Positions 1 to 9,600 of a stretch of DNA of 64,000 nt are shown here, piece by piece (the stretch's first letter is position 1; every line of letters starts with the position of its first letter). Source of the stretch: Nitrosomonas ureae (GTDB lineage: Bacteria; Pseudomonadota; Gammaproteobacteria; Burkholderiales; Nitrosomonadaceae). The DNA is taken from contig NZ_CP013341.1 in the NCBI RefSeq assembly GCF_001455205.1, positions 558,001 to 622,000 of the forward strand. Direction: 5' to 3'. Position numbers and translations under genes: made by a program. The notes below the pieces were generated by a model, which saw nothing but the letters and a program-made list of their open reading frames with translations, did not search any database and was not told where the DNA came from.

Positions 1-117
1 ACCAATTCCATCACCTTCAATAAAAGGAATTATTGGATTATCAGGCACTTCTAATGAATAATCATCATTAACCTTAATCCGCTCTCCCTTACTAGGCACC
101 TTTATATGCTGATACAT
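1..117 (-). CDS. icd: NADP-dependent isocitrate dehydrogenase, N-terminal part
   Basis: The first 39 codons of a gene that runs off the left edge. They begin MYQHIKVPSKGERI and end PIIPFIEGDGIG. The block PDNPIIPFIEGDGIG is the conserved N-terminal nucleotide-site signature of NADP isocitrate dehydrogenase, the TCA-cycle enzyme that oxidises isocitrate to 2-oxoglutarate in the cytoplasm. The ATG at 117 is preceded by a GGAGAGG ribosome binding site. The gene is divergent from the RpfE-like gene, with about 210 bp between them holding both promoters. It is partial only because of the window edge. Confidence 0.88.
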   Translation of the reverse strand, partial: MYQHIKVPSKGERIKVNDDYSLEVPDNPIIPFIEGDGIG

Positions 118-329
118 AACCTCTCCGAGTATTCAAAAATGCAATTTGCAAGAAAAATTTTGCCAATTTAAAATAGGCTTAGCCTTCTGTGCATTATACG
201 TGTAAACACAATGCCTTTCCACGCTAACGCGGTTTCATTCATGCATAATGGTATTACCTCGAATTTGTATTAGTAGCAACCCGGTCACTTACTCTACACC
301 ACACTTTTGGAGTGTTTTATTCCCTCATA

Positions 330-1376
330 ATGAATATTAACCTATTAATTCCAAATCTATTTTGGTCTGATACTTCACAGCCAGAAATCTATAATGGTTT
401 ATTAATTCATTTTTTAGAAACGCTGCTATCTAAAGGTATTTCCAGGACCAGTTCATCTCTTGAAATGGAAACTTGGTTGTGTAAACAATTTAATTTGGAG
501 CAACAACATGGAAGCTGGCCTATTGCACCATTGATGTTACACATTGATGCTCCAGCATTGGCAAAAACAAGTAAAGATTTCTGGATGTGTGCCGATCCTG
601 TTCATCTCCGAATTGAACAAAACCATATCATGCTAGCAGATAGCCAGTCTTTCAAAATTTCTCCAGAAGAAGCGGAACAGTTCGTACAGGACTTGAATCA
701 TAATCTTGGTAACTCGAATTTTATTTTTTCAACTTTCCATCCGCATCGCTGGTACATTCGAATACCTAAGGCACCTGAAATGCAGACACATCTACTCAGT
801 CAAGTCACCTGCAAGAACATTAATAATTTCTTGCCGACAGGCAAAGACAGCATCATCTGGCATAAAATCTTTAACGAAGTACAAATGCTGTTGCATGAGC
901 ACCCCATTAACCAAGCCCGCGAATCTCGCGGCGAACTGATCATTAATAGTATTTGGCTTGGGGGGGGCGGAGGCATACTTCAGTCAATACACTCTCCGTA
1001 TACACATATATGGAGCAATGATGACTTTTCTCAGTCACTAGCACTAGCTAGCAGTATTAATCGCTTAAATCTACCTATTGATGTTAATAATTGGCTCAAA
1101 ACTAAGATACCAGGGAATCATCTCGTAGTATTGGATTCGCTACGCAGTCCAGCAAAATACAAGAATGCTTATGAATGGCGCGAAACTCTCAAAAACATGG
1201 AGCACACTTGGTTTATACCCTTATATACAGCAATTAAGAGTGGAAAAGTTAGCCGATTAACCATAACAACATTGAACGAGATTGCTTTAAATGACTTTGT
1301 AATAACACGTTCTGATCTATGGAAATTCTGGTTATTTAGGAAACCGCTTTTCACTCACAGTCGAAAAACCAAATAA
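330..1376 (+). CDS. RpfE-type conserved hypothetical regulatory protein
   Basis: A cytoplasmic protein of about 348 residues with no signal peptide or membrane segment. It resembles the betaproteobacterial family annotated as regulatory protein, RpfE type, related to the product of an rpf-cluster gene of Xanthomonas whose biochemical role is not settled. Visible marks are the N-terminal MNINLLIPNLFW, a central GSWPIAPLMLHID segment and the glycine-rich LGGGGG at 958-975. A GTG at 312 could add six residues. I chose the ATG at 330 because homologues tend to begin M..LLIP, but neither start has a well-spaced ribosome binding site. A c-di-GMP-type EAL gene follows in the same direction. Confidence 0.6.
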   Translation: MNINLLIPNLFWSDTSQPEIYNGLLIHFLETLLSKGISRTSSSLEMETWLCKQFNLEQQHGSWPIAPLMLHIDAPALAKTSKDFWMCADPVHLRIEQNHIMLADSQSFKISPEEAEQFVQDLNHNLGNSNFIFSTFHPHRWYIRIPKAPEMQTHLLSQVTCKNINNFLPTGKDSIIWHKIFNEVQMLLHEHPINQARESRGELIINSIWLGGGGGILQSIHSPYTHIWSNDDFSQSLALASSINRLNLPIDVNNWLKTKIPGNHLVVLDSLRSPAKYKNAYEWRETLKNMEHTWFIPLYTAIKSGKVSRLTITTLNEIALNDFVITRSDLWKFWLFRKPLFTHSRKTK

Positions 1377-1439
1377 AAATACTTTATTTATATAGTAGCA
1401 GCGCATCTTAATCTATGCTCTCAGGAATAAGGAATTGCC

Positions 1440-2951
1440 GTGCAAAAGAATTCATTATTAAATAACGTCAAGCCCTACTTGACTATTTGTATTTCTCTGA
1501 TTCTATTGCTTATCATCATTGCAGATACATATATTACCAACGAGATCCCCTCCCATTGGTTACCTGCATTATGGTTTTCTTTGCTCTTTGCAATATTAAT
1601 AGTAATCATTCAGTTAGGGCACACTGAGAAAAATACCAGAAGCCTTGGTAATCAGCTCAATATTACTAAGGAAAGACTGGGAAATGAGATTAAGCATCGG
1701 CTTTGGGCTGAAAAAACAGCTTCAGAAAACAAGATAAAATCACAATTTATTGATGAGAATTTTCCTGTTATGTTGGCCTATTTTAATACCGAACTCCGCT
1801 GTCGGTACCATAATCGAATTTTCCGCCGATGGTTTGGATTAAATCCTGCTCAGATTGATGGGCACTTTTTAAAAGAATTTTCAAATGAAGAATTCTTCTC
1901 TGATATTCAGAATAATATTGAAAAAATCCTAACTGGAAAAACAATACACAACGAACGAGTTCTTAAATCTACCAAAGGCTTTCCCTATATTTTCACAGAA
2001 CAATATCTTCCTCACATTGACAATAAAGGAAAAACTATCGGCTTCTATACGTTACACACCCCGCGCGCGCAAGAAAAAAGTCGCACGCCCTCAAAAAACG
2101 ATAAAGATGAGAATAAAATAAAACTCGGGTTAAAACAATCTGTTGATATCTCAACTAATAATGATATAAAACTTCAGCAAAGCAATCCATCACCCGCATC
2201 GAAATCAGGCATTACTGCTGCACGCATTGCTCAAGCGATTGATGGAGAAGAGTTTAATCTTTATTGCCAAAAAATAATTCCCATCAAATCTTCTAATTCA
2301 TCTTCCTTACATTATGAGATTCTGATTCGGATGCATGAGGAAGAAAATAACTTGATGCCCCCAGGTTCATTCTTACCTCTCGTCGATCAATTTCAAATGA
2401 TGCCTAAGCTGGATCGGTGGATCATTAACCATATCGTTCAATGGCTGTCAGCTCACCCCGGAGCCAATTCGGTATTTCATCTTAATTTGGCAAGAGATAC
2501 TTTAAAAGACTTAGCCTTTCCCAATTTTATTCAAGATCAATTACGAAAAACCAAAGTCACGGGCTCCAACCTTTGCTTCGAAATTGAGGTCTCAGATGCA
2601 GAAGATAATATGACAAATACACATATCTTCACACAAAAAATTCATGAATTAGGTTGCTTGGTTTCACTTTGTAGCTTTAACGATAATCCTGACTCATTGA
2701 ATCTACAAAACAAGATTAAAGTGGACTACTTGAAAATTGATGGTAGCATTGTTTGCAACATACTTCGCGACGACGAGGATCTAGCCAAGATAAAAACTAT
2801 CCATCAGCTTGCTCAAAAAGCTAATGTCAAAACGATTGCCGAATTAGTTGAGACTGATGATATCATTGCAAAATTACAAGAGATTGGCATTAATTACGCT
2901 CAAGGATTCGGTATTGCAAAACCCCATCCTTTTAATGATCTTGGAACTTAG
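1440..2951 (+). CDS. Membrane-anchored PAS-EAL protein with degenerate EAL site
   Basis: 503 residues. Two hydrophobic helices span roughly residues 12-60, followed by a short coiled region and a PAS-like domain near 100-205 (LRCRYHNRIFRRWFGL). A linker leads to a C-terminal EAL domain near 255-500. Recognisable EAL-family motifs are EILIR (for ExLxR), LNLARD, DYLKIDGS, AELVET and AQGFGIAKP. The loop that normally reads DDFGTG is here CSFNDN, so metal-binding aspartates are missing. Known EAL enzymes need them to hydrolyse cyclic di-GMP, so I infer a non-catalytic sensor or binder. The start is GTG at 1440 with AGGAAT upstream. It follows the RpfE-like gene by 63 bp, probably in one transcription unit. 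Confidence 0.82.
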   Translation: MQKNSLLNNVKPYLTICISLILLLIIIADTYITNEIPSHWLPALWFSLLFAILIVIIQLGHTEKNTRSLGNQLNITKERLGNEIKHRLWAEKTASENKIKSQFIDENFPVMLAYFNTELRCRYHNRIFRRWFGLNPAQIDGHFLKEFSNEEFFSDIQNNIEKILTGKTIHNERVLKSTKGFPYIFTEQYLPHIDNKGKTIGFYTLHTPRAQEKSRTPSKNDKDENKIKLGLKQSVDISTNNDIKLQQSNPSPASKSGITAARIAQAIDGEEFNLYCQKIIPIKSSNSSSLHYEILIRMHEEENNLMPPGSFLPLVDQFQMMPKLDRWIINHIVQWLSAHPGANSVFHLNLARDTLKDLAFPNFIQDQLRKTKVTGSNLCFEIEVSDAEDNMTNTHIFTQKIHELGCLVSLCSFNDNPDSLNLQNKIKVDYLKIDGSIVCNILRDDEDLAKIKTIHQLAQKANVKTIAELVETDDIIAKLQEIGINYAQGFGIAKPHPFNDLGT

Positions 2952-2984
2952 CCTCAAATCATAAATCGCCATTCAATATATTAT

Positions 2985-3018
2985 AAAAAAGAGAACAACT
3001 CTTCATGTAGTTGTTCTC
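2985..3018 (-). terminator. Rho-independent terminator of the pnt operon
   Basis: A perfect 10-bp stem, GAGAACAACT at 2991-3000 and AGTTGTTCTC at 3009-3018, closes an 8-base loop. Read on the minus strand it is followed directly by a run of six T. It sits 41 bp past the pntB stop codon, so it ends pnt transcription. Confidence 0.82.
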
Positions 3019-3059
3019 CTGACTCCAGGTCTACCATTAGTCAATACTTCTATCATTCA

Positions 3060-4442
3060 TCACAAAGCCTTGACCATATGCTCAACGACTTTCTTAGCAT
3101 CCCCGAATATCATCATAGTCTTATCCATATAGAATAGGTCATTATCAAGACCAGCATAACCCACCGCCATACTGCGCTTAACCACCATAACGGTACGCGC
3201 TTTATGCGCATCCAGTATCGGCATGCCATAAATCGGGCTACCGGGAACATTCGCAGCCGGATTCACCACATCATTCGCACCCAATACCAACACAACATCT
3301 GTGTTTGAGAAATCGCTGTTGATTTCATCCATTTCCAGGACTTGTTCATAAGGAATTTCGGCTTCTGCCAGCAACACATTCATATGTCCCGGCATACGTC
3401 CCGCTACCGGATGAATCGCAAAACGTACGTTAACGCCTTTTTCGTGCAATATTTCAGCCAATTCCTTCACAGCATGCTGCGCTCTCGCAACGGCCAAACC
3501 ATATCCTGGAACAATAATGACACTGTCAGCATTACCCATTAAGAAAGCAGCATCTTCCGCACTGCCACTGCGGTATGTCTTCTGTACACCATCATCTGCC
3601 GCCGCTGCGCTTCCACCATCACTGCCAAAACCACCCAATATAACTGATAGAAATGGCCGATTCATAGCTTTACACATGATATACGAGAGAATCGCACCCG
3701 AACTGCCTACCAATGATCCTGCGATGATCAACATTGGATTGCCCAAAGAAAAACCAATACCTGCAGCAGCCCAACCCGAATAGGAATTAAGCATAGATAT
3801 CACTACCGGCATATCAGCGCCGCCAATAGGAATAATAATCAGGAATCCCAAGATGAAAGCAATTGCGGTCATTGCAATAAACGCGGTCCAGTTCGTCGTT
3901 TCGCTAAAGAAAAACCACAGACCAAATCCGATCATGATGATTGCCAGCAACAAATTAAGCATATGCTGGCCACTGAAAACAATCGGAGTGCCACTCATGC
4001 GTCCTGATAATTTCAGAAACGCGATGACTGAACCGGACCATGTCATGGCACCAATAAAGGTACCCAAAAATAATTCCAGCTTACTGCCCCCAGGAAGAAT
4101 CTCTGGCAAACCGAATGAAACCGGATTATTGACCGCAGCAACCGCAATAAATACTGCTGCCAGACCAACCAGCGAATGCATAAAAGCAACCAATTCTGGC
4201 ATTGCTGTCATCTGTACGCGTTGCGCCACAATCGCGCCAATGATGCCGCCCACCGCAATGCATCCCAGAATCAAAAGCCAGTTCTGCGTAAGCGTCAAAG
4301 TCGTGGCAACTGCAATCGCCATACCCACCATGCCGAACAAATTTCCACGACGCGCAGATTCAGGCGAACTTAGGCCTTTTAGTGCAAGTATGAAAAATAC
4401 TGAAGCAACTAAATATGCAAGTGCTACCATATTTGCTGACAT
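3060..4442 (-). CDS. pntB: NAD(P) transhydrogenase subunit beta
   Basis: 460 residues, the usual length of PntB. The N-terminal half holds about nine membrane helices that form the proton channel together with PntA2. The C-terminal domain, from about residue 285, is the NADP(H)-binding dIII domain with the glycine-rich VIIVPGYGLAVARAQ and later VVLVLGANDVVNPAA. The enzyme is in the cytoplasmic membrane and couples proton entry to hydride transfer from NADH to NADP. It is the last gene of pntA1-pntA2-pntB; its ATG lies directly next to the pntA2 stop codon, which suggests translational coupling. Confidence 0.96.
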   Translation of the reverse strand: MSANMVALAYLVASVFFILALKGLSSPESARRGNLFGMVGMAIAVATTLTLTQNWLLILGCIAVGGIIGAIVAQRVQMTAMPELVAFMHSLVGLAAVFIAVAAVNNPVSFGLPEILPGGSKLELFLGTFIGAMTWSGSVIAFLKLSGRMSGTPIVFSGQHMLNLLLAIIMIGFGLWFFFSETTNWTAFIAMTAIAFILGFLIIIPIGGADMPVVISMLNSYSGWAAAGIGFSLGNPMLIIAGSLVGSSGAILSYIMCKAMNRPFLSVILGGFGSDGGSAAAADDGVQKTYRSGSAEDAAFLMGNADSVIIVPGYGLAVARAQHAVKELAEILHEKGVNVRFAIHPVAGRMPGHMNVLLAEAEIPYEQVLEMDEINSDFSNTDVVLVLGANDVVNPAANVPGSPIYGMPILDAHKARTVMVVKRSMAVGYAGLDNDLFYMDKTMMIFGDAKKVVEHMVKAL

Positions 4443-4751
4443 TTACGCGTTTCCTTTTTTATCTTTTTTCTTGAACATTTCCAGCATCCGTTGACTCACC
4501 AGAAATCCACCAAAAACATTGATTGCTGCCAGCGTAACCGCAGCAGCACCTAACCAAACACCCCAGTCTGTCTCCGTCGGCCCTGCAGCCAACATTGCAC
4601 CGACGAGAATAATACCGGAAATAGCATTAGTCACCGACATCAGAGGGGTATGTAAAGCCGGTGTAACGTTCCACACAACATGATAGCCAACAAAAACCGC
4701 CAGTACAAAAACCGTTAGATTGATAATAACCGGGTCAATTTCACCAATCAT
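4443..4751 (-). CDS. pntA2: NAD(P) transhydrogenase subunit alpha part 2
   Basis: 102 residues with three to four hydrophobic helices (LTVFVLAVFVGYHVVW, LMSVTNAISGIILVGAML, AVTLAAINVFGGFLV). This matches the separate membrane domain found where the alpha subunit is split in two. The start is the ATG at 4751, with AAAGGAG seven bases upstream; an upstream in-frame start at 4796 has no such site and would add 15 unlikely residues. It supplies part of the proton pathway of the transhydrogenase and lies between pntA1 and pntB. Confidence 0.92.
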   Translation of the reverse strand: MIGEIDPVIINLTVFVLAVFVGYHVVWNVTPALHTPLMSVTNAISGIILVGAMLAAGPTETDWGVWLGAAAVTLAAINVFGGFLVSQRMLEMFKKKDKKGNA

Positions 4752-4828
4752 ATTTACTCCTTTAAAATTCGTTAACTGTATTTCTCGATACAACAACTAA
4801 AAAGCGTTTTTTAGTTTATTGCGGATGA

Positions 4829-5956
4829 TCATTCCTTTCCTATGACATTTCCCCCTGCACATAACAATGTTCCCGCGATAATTTCATCTGAGCGGTCTAT
4901 TTTCAGTGCATCATTTTCTTGATCAAGCATCAAGTTAAGGAAATTCATCAGATTTCGTGCATATAAAGTACTAGCATCGGCTGCCACCAAGCCGGGAAGA
5001 TTCGCCATACCAATCAGATGTACGCCATGTTTAATCACATTCTTATCTAGTTCGGATAATGGGCAGTTACCGCCTGCTTCAACCGCCATATCAACAATAA
5101 CCGAACCTTGCTTCATCGCCTGAACAGTCTCTTCTTTGATCAAAACAGGTGCTGGACGCCCTGGAATTAGTGCTGTAGTAATAATGATATCTGCTGAAAT
5201 CGCACGCTCATGGACTAATTCTCCTTGCCGTCGCTTGTAATCATCCGACATTTCTGCGGCATATCCCCCGGCTGTCTCAGCCTGAGCTTTCTCTTCATCG
5301 CTGAGCGGAACTTCTACAAACTTCGCCCCCAAACTCTCCACCTGCTCTTTAACTGCTGGTCGCACATCAAACGCTTCAACCACGGCACCCAATCTTTTCG
5401 CGGTTGCAATAGCCTGCAACCCAGCAACACCCGCACCCAAAACCAAAACTCGTGCTGCCTTCACGGTACCCGCTGCTGTCATCAGCATTGGAAAGAATTT
5501 TTGATAGATATTTGCCGCCACAATCACCGCCTTATAGCCAGCAATGTTTGCTTGTGATGACAAAACATCCATATTTTGCGCACGCGAAATACGCGGTAAT
5601 TTCTCCATTGCAAATGCGGTCAATCCATGCTGTTTAAGTGCATCCACGCCATCCTTCTGGTGCGGCGACAACAATCCCAACAATACCGCATCCTTACGCA
5701 TCATCGCTAATTCACCGGATTCCGGACCACGTACTTTGAGCACAATTTGTGATTGCGCATACAATTCAGCCACATCAGTCACTATCATTGCGCCCGCCTC
5801 TTGATAGGCTGAATCAGGAATACTGGCACCCGCACCGGCACCTAACTGGACTAAAACCTTATGAACACCCTTGGCAGTATATTTTTTCACGGTCTCCGGT
5901 GTAGCGGCTACACGCGTTTCTCCGCTGCGAATCTCTGCCGGTATGCCTATATGCAT
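4829..5956 (-). CDS. pntA1: NAD(P) transhydrogenase subunit alpha part 1
   Basis: 375 residues, the soluble NAD(H)-binding dI domain of the split alpha subunit, homologous to alanine dehydrogenase. Visible marks are the N-terminal IGIPAEIRSGETRVA, the LLSPHQKDGVDAL region, the Rossmann loop VLGAGVAGLQAIATAKRLGA near residues 170-189 and the conserved VDMAVEAGGNCPLSE near 288. It binds NADH in the cytoplasm and passes hydride to the dIII domain of PntB. It is the first gene of the operon, with its promoter in the region above 5956. Confidence 0.96.
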   Translation of the reverse strand: MHIGIPAEIRSGETRVAATPETVKKYTAKGVHKVLVQLGAGAGASIPDSAYQEAGAMIVTDVAELYAQSQIVLKVRGPESGELAMMRKDAVLLGLLSPHQKDGVDALKQHGLTAFAMEKLPRISRAQNMDVLSSQANIAGYKAVIVAANIYQKFFPMLMTAAGTVKAARVLVLGAGVAGLQAIATAKRLGAVVEAFDVRPAVKEQVESLGAKFVEVPLSDEEKAQAETAGGYAAEMSDDYKRRQGELVHERAISADIIITTALIPGRPAPVLIKEETVQAMKQGSVIVDMAVEAGGNCPLSELDKNVIKHGVHLIGMANLPGLVAADASTLYARNLMNFLNLMLDQENDALKIDRSDEIIAGTLLCAGGNVIGKE

Positions 5957-6258
5957 TGATAATCTCCCTTTTCTTACCTATCTGCTTGCAAATAAGAACT
6001 AATATTGAGTTTAAATTTTTAACGAACTGTGAATTATAAATCAATTTGGGCGTAATGCATTAAATGGATCAGGAAAAACTTGATATCGCATGATTTTCTA
6101 ATAACTCACACAATTTTTTGCAGTAATCAATACTACGCTGAATTAAACAACAGTCTGTATGGATAAATATCCCACCTATGCTTCTATCAAATTTTCAATT
6201 CAGAATCTTTTCGGGATCGTCGAGATTAAAGGATCATCAAGATTATTTGTTAAGAATC
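5957..6258. other. Gene-free stretch upstream of pntA1
   Basis: About 300 AT-rich bases between the pnt operon and the Hpt gene. It must contain the pntA1 promoter. An AGGGAGATT ribosome binding site is visible just before the pntA1 start on the minus strand. I see no convincing gene, repeat or riboswitch in it. Confidence 0.5.
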
Positions 6259-6645
6259 TTATTCACTTAATTGACTCAACTCATTTTCTAGTTGCTCTGT
6301 AATCTGTTGCAACAAGGGTCGAATTTTTACCAGCAATGATTCTGCACCGAACCAATTGTTGTTGGCACTCGCCTTCTCAAGTGCCTCGCAAATATCAGCA
6401 AAACTTAAGGCGCCGATTGTTCTGGCTGAAGATTTTAATTTATGCCCTAAACGACCCAACGCTGGCAAATCTCTTTCCACTTGCGCCACTTCCATTTCTG
6501 ATAGCGTGTTATGGGCAACCTCAATAAATTTAAGGCAAAATTTCTGCACTAGCACAGAATTGTCATGAAACATCTGACGCATTTTTGCTATATCAACCGG
6601 TAATGACGTGTCCAGTGATAATTCTTTTTCTATTTCATTAATCAC
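6259..6645 (-). CDS. Histidine phosphotransfer (Hpt) domain protein
   Basis: 128 residues consisting almost only of a helical Hpt domain. The phosphorylatable histidine lies in LGHKLKSSARTIGA near residue 69, matching the family motif HxLKGSS. Hpt proteins relay phosphate between receiver domains in multistep phosphorelays in the cytoplasm. The gene begins 6 bp after the large oxidoreductase on the same strand, so the two are surely cotranscribed, and a lone receiver protein is encoded upstream of the oxidoreductase. No sensor kinase is visible nearby, so its phosphodonor is unknown. Confidence 0.85.
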   Translation of the reverse strand: MINEIEKELSLDTSLPVDIAKMRQMFHDNSVLVQKFCLKFIEVAHNTLSEMEVAQVERDLPALGRLGHKLKSSARTIGALSFADICEALEKASANNNWFGAESLLVKIRPLLQQITEQLENELSQLSE

Positions 6646-6651
6646 TGAAGT

Positions 6652-9600
6652 TCATACTCCATGCTTTAAACAACGATCGACCCATCGGTTCGTTAATTTT
6701 TCTTGAACGGTATTTTGGCGCAGACGCGTATTTAATCCCGAAAAATCCACTTGATCCAAAGGTTGATCTTGATTGAAGCAAGAAAACACATATGTAATTT
6801 TTCCTGTTTCCGGATCCTGATGCGGTTGCAAGCATTGCGCACAAATTTCCTTCATCATGCACTGCATGGGCGAGTTAATCGAACCAATAGCAAAATGATC
6901 TGCTTTCAAGTAAGGTTTCAACTGGTTATGACGAGCCACACCAACAGCAGCCATCATTCGATCTGAACCAATTGCAATAATGTGATCAGCTTCAGCCAGC
7001 GCCACCGGTTGCGCACCTAATTCACCGCTGGCATAAGCCACCATTGCTTGTACGATATTTCCCACATAGCTTTTATCCTGAGAACGCGTGGCTGTAAAAC
7101 CGGGCGACTCATCGCAGCACCATACGACGATATCCGCTGCAGCCTCAATTTCAGCCACTTTATATCGATCAATCAATTTCTTGTAGCCAGCAAAATATAA
7201 CACTTTCGATCCCGCTGCGCGCGCAGCTGCGCCAATAGAAAATAACACCGCATTGCCTAAACCGCCGCCCACCAACACCACAATCTGATTCTCGGGGATT
7301 TCCGTCGGTGTTCCGGTAGGTCCCATCAGCACAACCGGCTCACCCGGTTTCAACATCGCACACAAATTAGAAGATCCGCCCATCTCCAAAACAACGAGCG
7401 AAACCAGCCCGAGCTCGATATCCACCGATGCACCCGTCAACGCCAGTCCTTCCATTGCAAGCCGAGTATCCCCTGTAATTTTTGCCAGTGTTGCATAATT
7501 CTGAAAACGATAAAATTGACCTGGCTGGAAATGCTCCGCTGCCATCGGAGCATGCACAACGATTTCGATGATATTGGGAGCAAGCCTTTCTACTTTATAA
7601 ACCGTTGGACGCAGCTGATTGTTAAGATCTGTAAAAAATCCCCGGGATGACTGGCTCGATTTCGGTTTAACACGCTCCAGCACCCGATGCACCACCGGAT
7701 AACCCTGCTTGGCGCTCGACATCGCTTTCACCACATTACCGGAATAGGATGGATGCAAATCACCAAAGAAACTTATAAAGCGGCCATCCTGATCATCCCG
7801 ATAACGGCTGAGCAATACCATTGGTGTCCCAGGTTTGGGGTTTGCATACTCTGGTTGCACTGGATTCCCTTCCTCATCGCAAGCAGCAAAATATCTGCCA
7901 TTGAGTTTGAACAGTTTCTCATCTTCCCGTGCCAGCACTGTATTAGGTTGAGTACCAGCAGCGACCAGCAATGCACGGGCTGGTAACTCGACGTTGCCTG
8001 CATCTTGCCATTGTCCCGTTTCATCCCGTTTCTGCACGCCAAATTGCACCGATTGGGTGTGCCCCCACTGATCCACATTAACGCGCTTTGGAGTCATTCC
8101 CTCAGCAAACCAGATGCCTTCTTCCAGCGCCTTTTCCACTTCCTCATGATTTAATGTATAGGAAGGACTATCGATCAGACGTTTGCGGTAAGCTATTGTC
8201 GCACCGCCCCAAGCTTGCAGCAAATTGATGATATGCGGCGCGCGTCCGGCTTTTTTTGCATCCTGACGTTCTGCTCTAATAGCTCGAGCATGATTAAGGA
8301 ATTCGTCAGCAATTCTTTTCTCCTCATCATCCCAAGCCTCACGGATCGCATCTTCGCCTTGTACTACTGTCAGTATTTCATAGCGCTGCAGAAACTTCTC
8401 CACCTGCACCGGATAATATGCCAATGCCTCGGTTGCGGTATCAATAGCAGTGAGACCGCCACCGATCACCACCACCGGCAAACGTAATTGCATATTCGCA
8501 ATCGAATCGCTTTGCGCAGCACCTGTAAGCTGCAAAGCCATCAAGAAATCTGATGCGGCACGCACCCCACGCGCCAATCCATTTGGCAAATCCAGAACAG
8601 TGGGCCGCCCAGCACCTGCGGCCAGAGCAATATGGTCAAATCCCATGGCAAAGGCATCATCAGCAGTCAATGTGCCACCAAAACGCACACCTCCAAACAA
8701 CGCAAACTCTTCTCTACGCTCCAGCAACAACCGAATCAGCTTAAGAAAATTTTTATTCCAGCGCACAGTGATTCCGTATTCTGCCACCCCACCAAAACCA
8801 CCCGGCATACGCTGCTCCAAGCTTTCTTCCAACGTGCTAGCCGACCGGATCGCCTGAAATGGCACTCGCTCACCCTGTAAATTTACCCCTGAGATCTCTT
8901 CCGGCAGAAACTCAATCTTAAGCCCGTCAATACCCACCACGGTGTGACCTTCATTCATTAAATGATGTGCCAGTGTATATCCGGCCGGCCCCATCCCAAC
9001 CACCAACACCTTGCGGCCGGATGGCGGTTTTGGCACTGGTCTATGTAAATTTAAAGGATTCCAGCGCGTTAATAAACTATAGATTTCAAATCCCCATGGC
9101 AATGCCAGCACGTCTTTCAGCGTTCTTGTCTCGGCTTGCGGGATATCAACCGGTTCCTGCTTCTGATAAATACAAGATTTCATGCAATCGTTACAAATGC
9201 GATGACCGGTTCCGGCACACATCGGATTATCCAGCACGATCATAGCCAGACTTCCTACTGCGACTCCTTGTGTCTTAAGCTTATGAAATTCGGAAATGCG
9301 CTCTTCCAGCGGACAACCTGCAAGCAGCGCGCCTAGCTCACTGCGTTTGAAAGTAGGTGGTTCATCCGGCGATTTAGATTTCTGTATCAAACCCTTGGAG
9401 CATGAATCTTTACCTTGCTCATGACACCAGATACAGTAATTAGCTTCATCAAGCGCACCCATCAAATCTGTTCCGGTATCGGTCAGCGCAAAACCATTGC
9501 GTTCACGCAGGTGACTCAACCGATGCACCGGATATCCTGCCGATTCATCCGTTTCCAACGACAACAGATGCTGAAAATCTAATTTGGCAGGCGACTTAAA

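Noticed and set aside
3853..4494. A 213-residue plus-strand frame
   Set aside because: It is the antisense of pntB and pntA2, which have clear family motifs on the minus strand.
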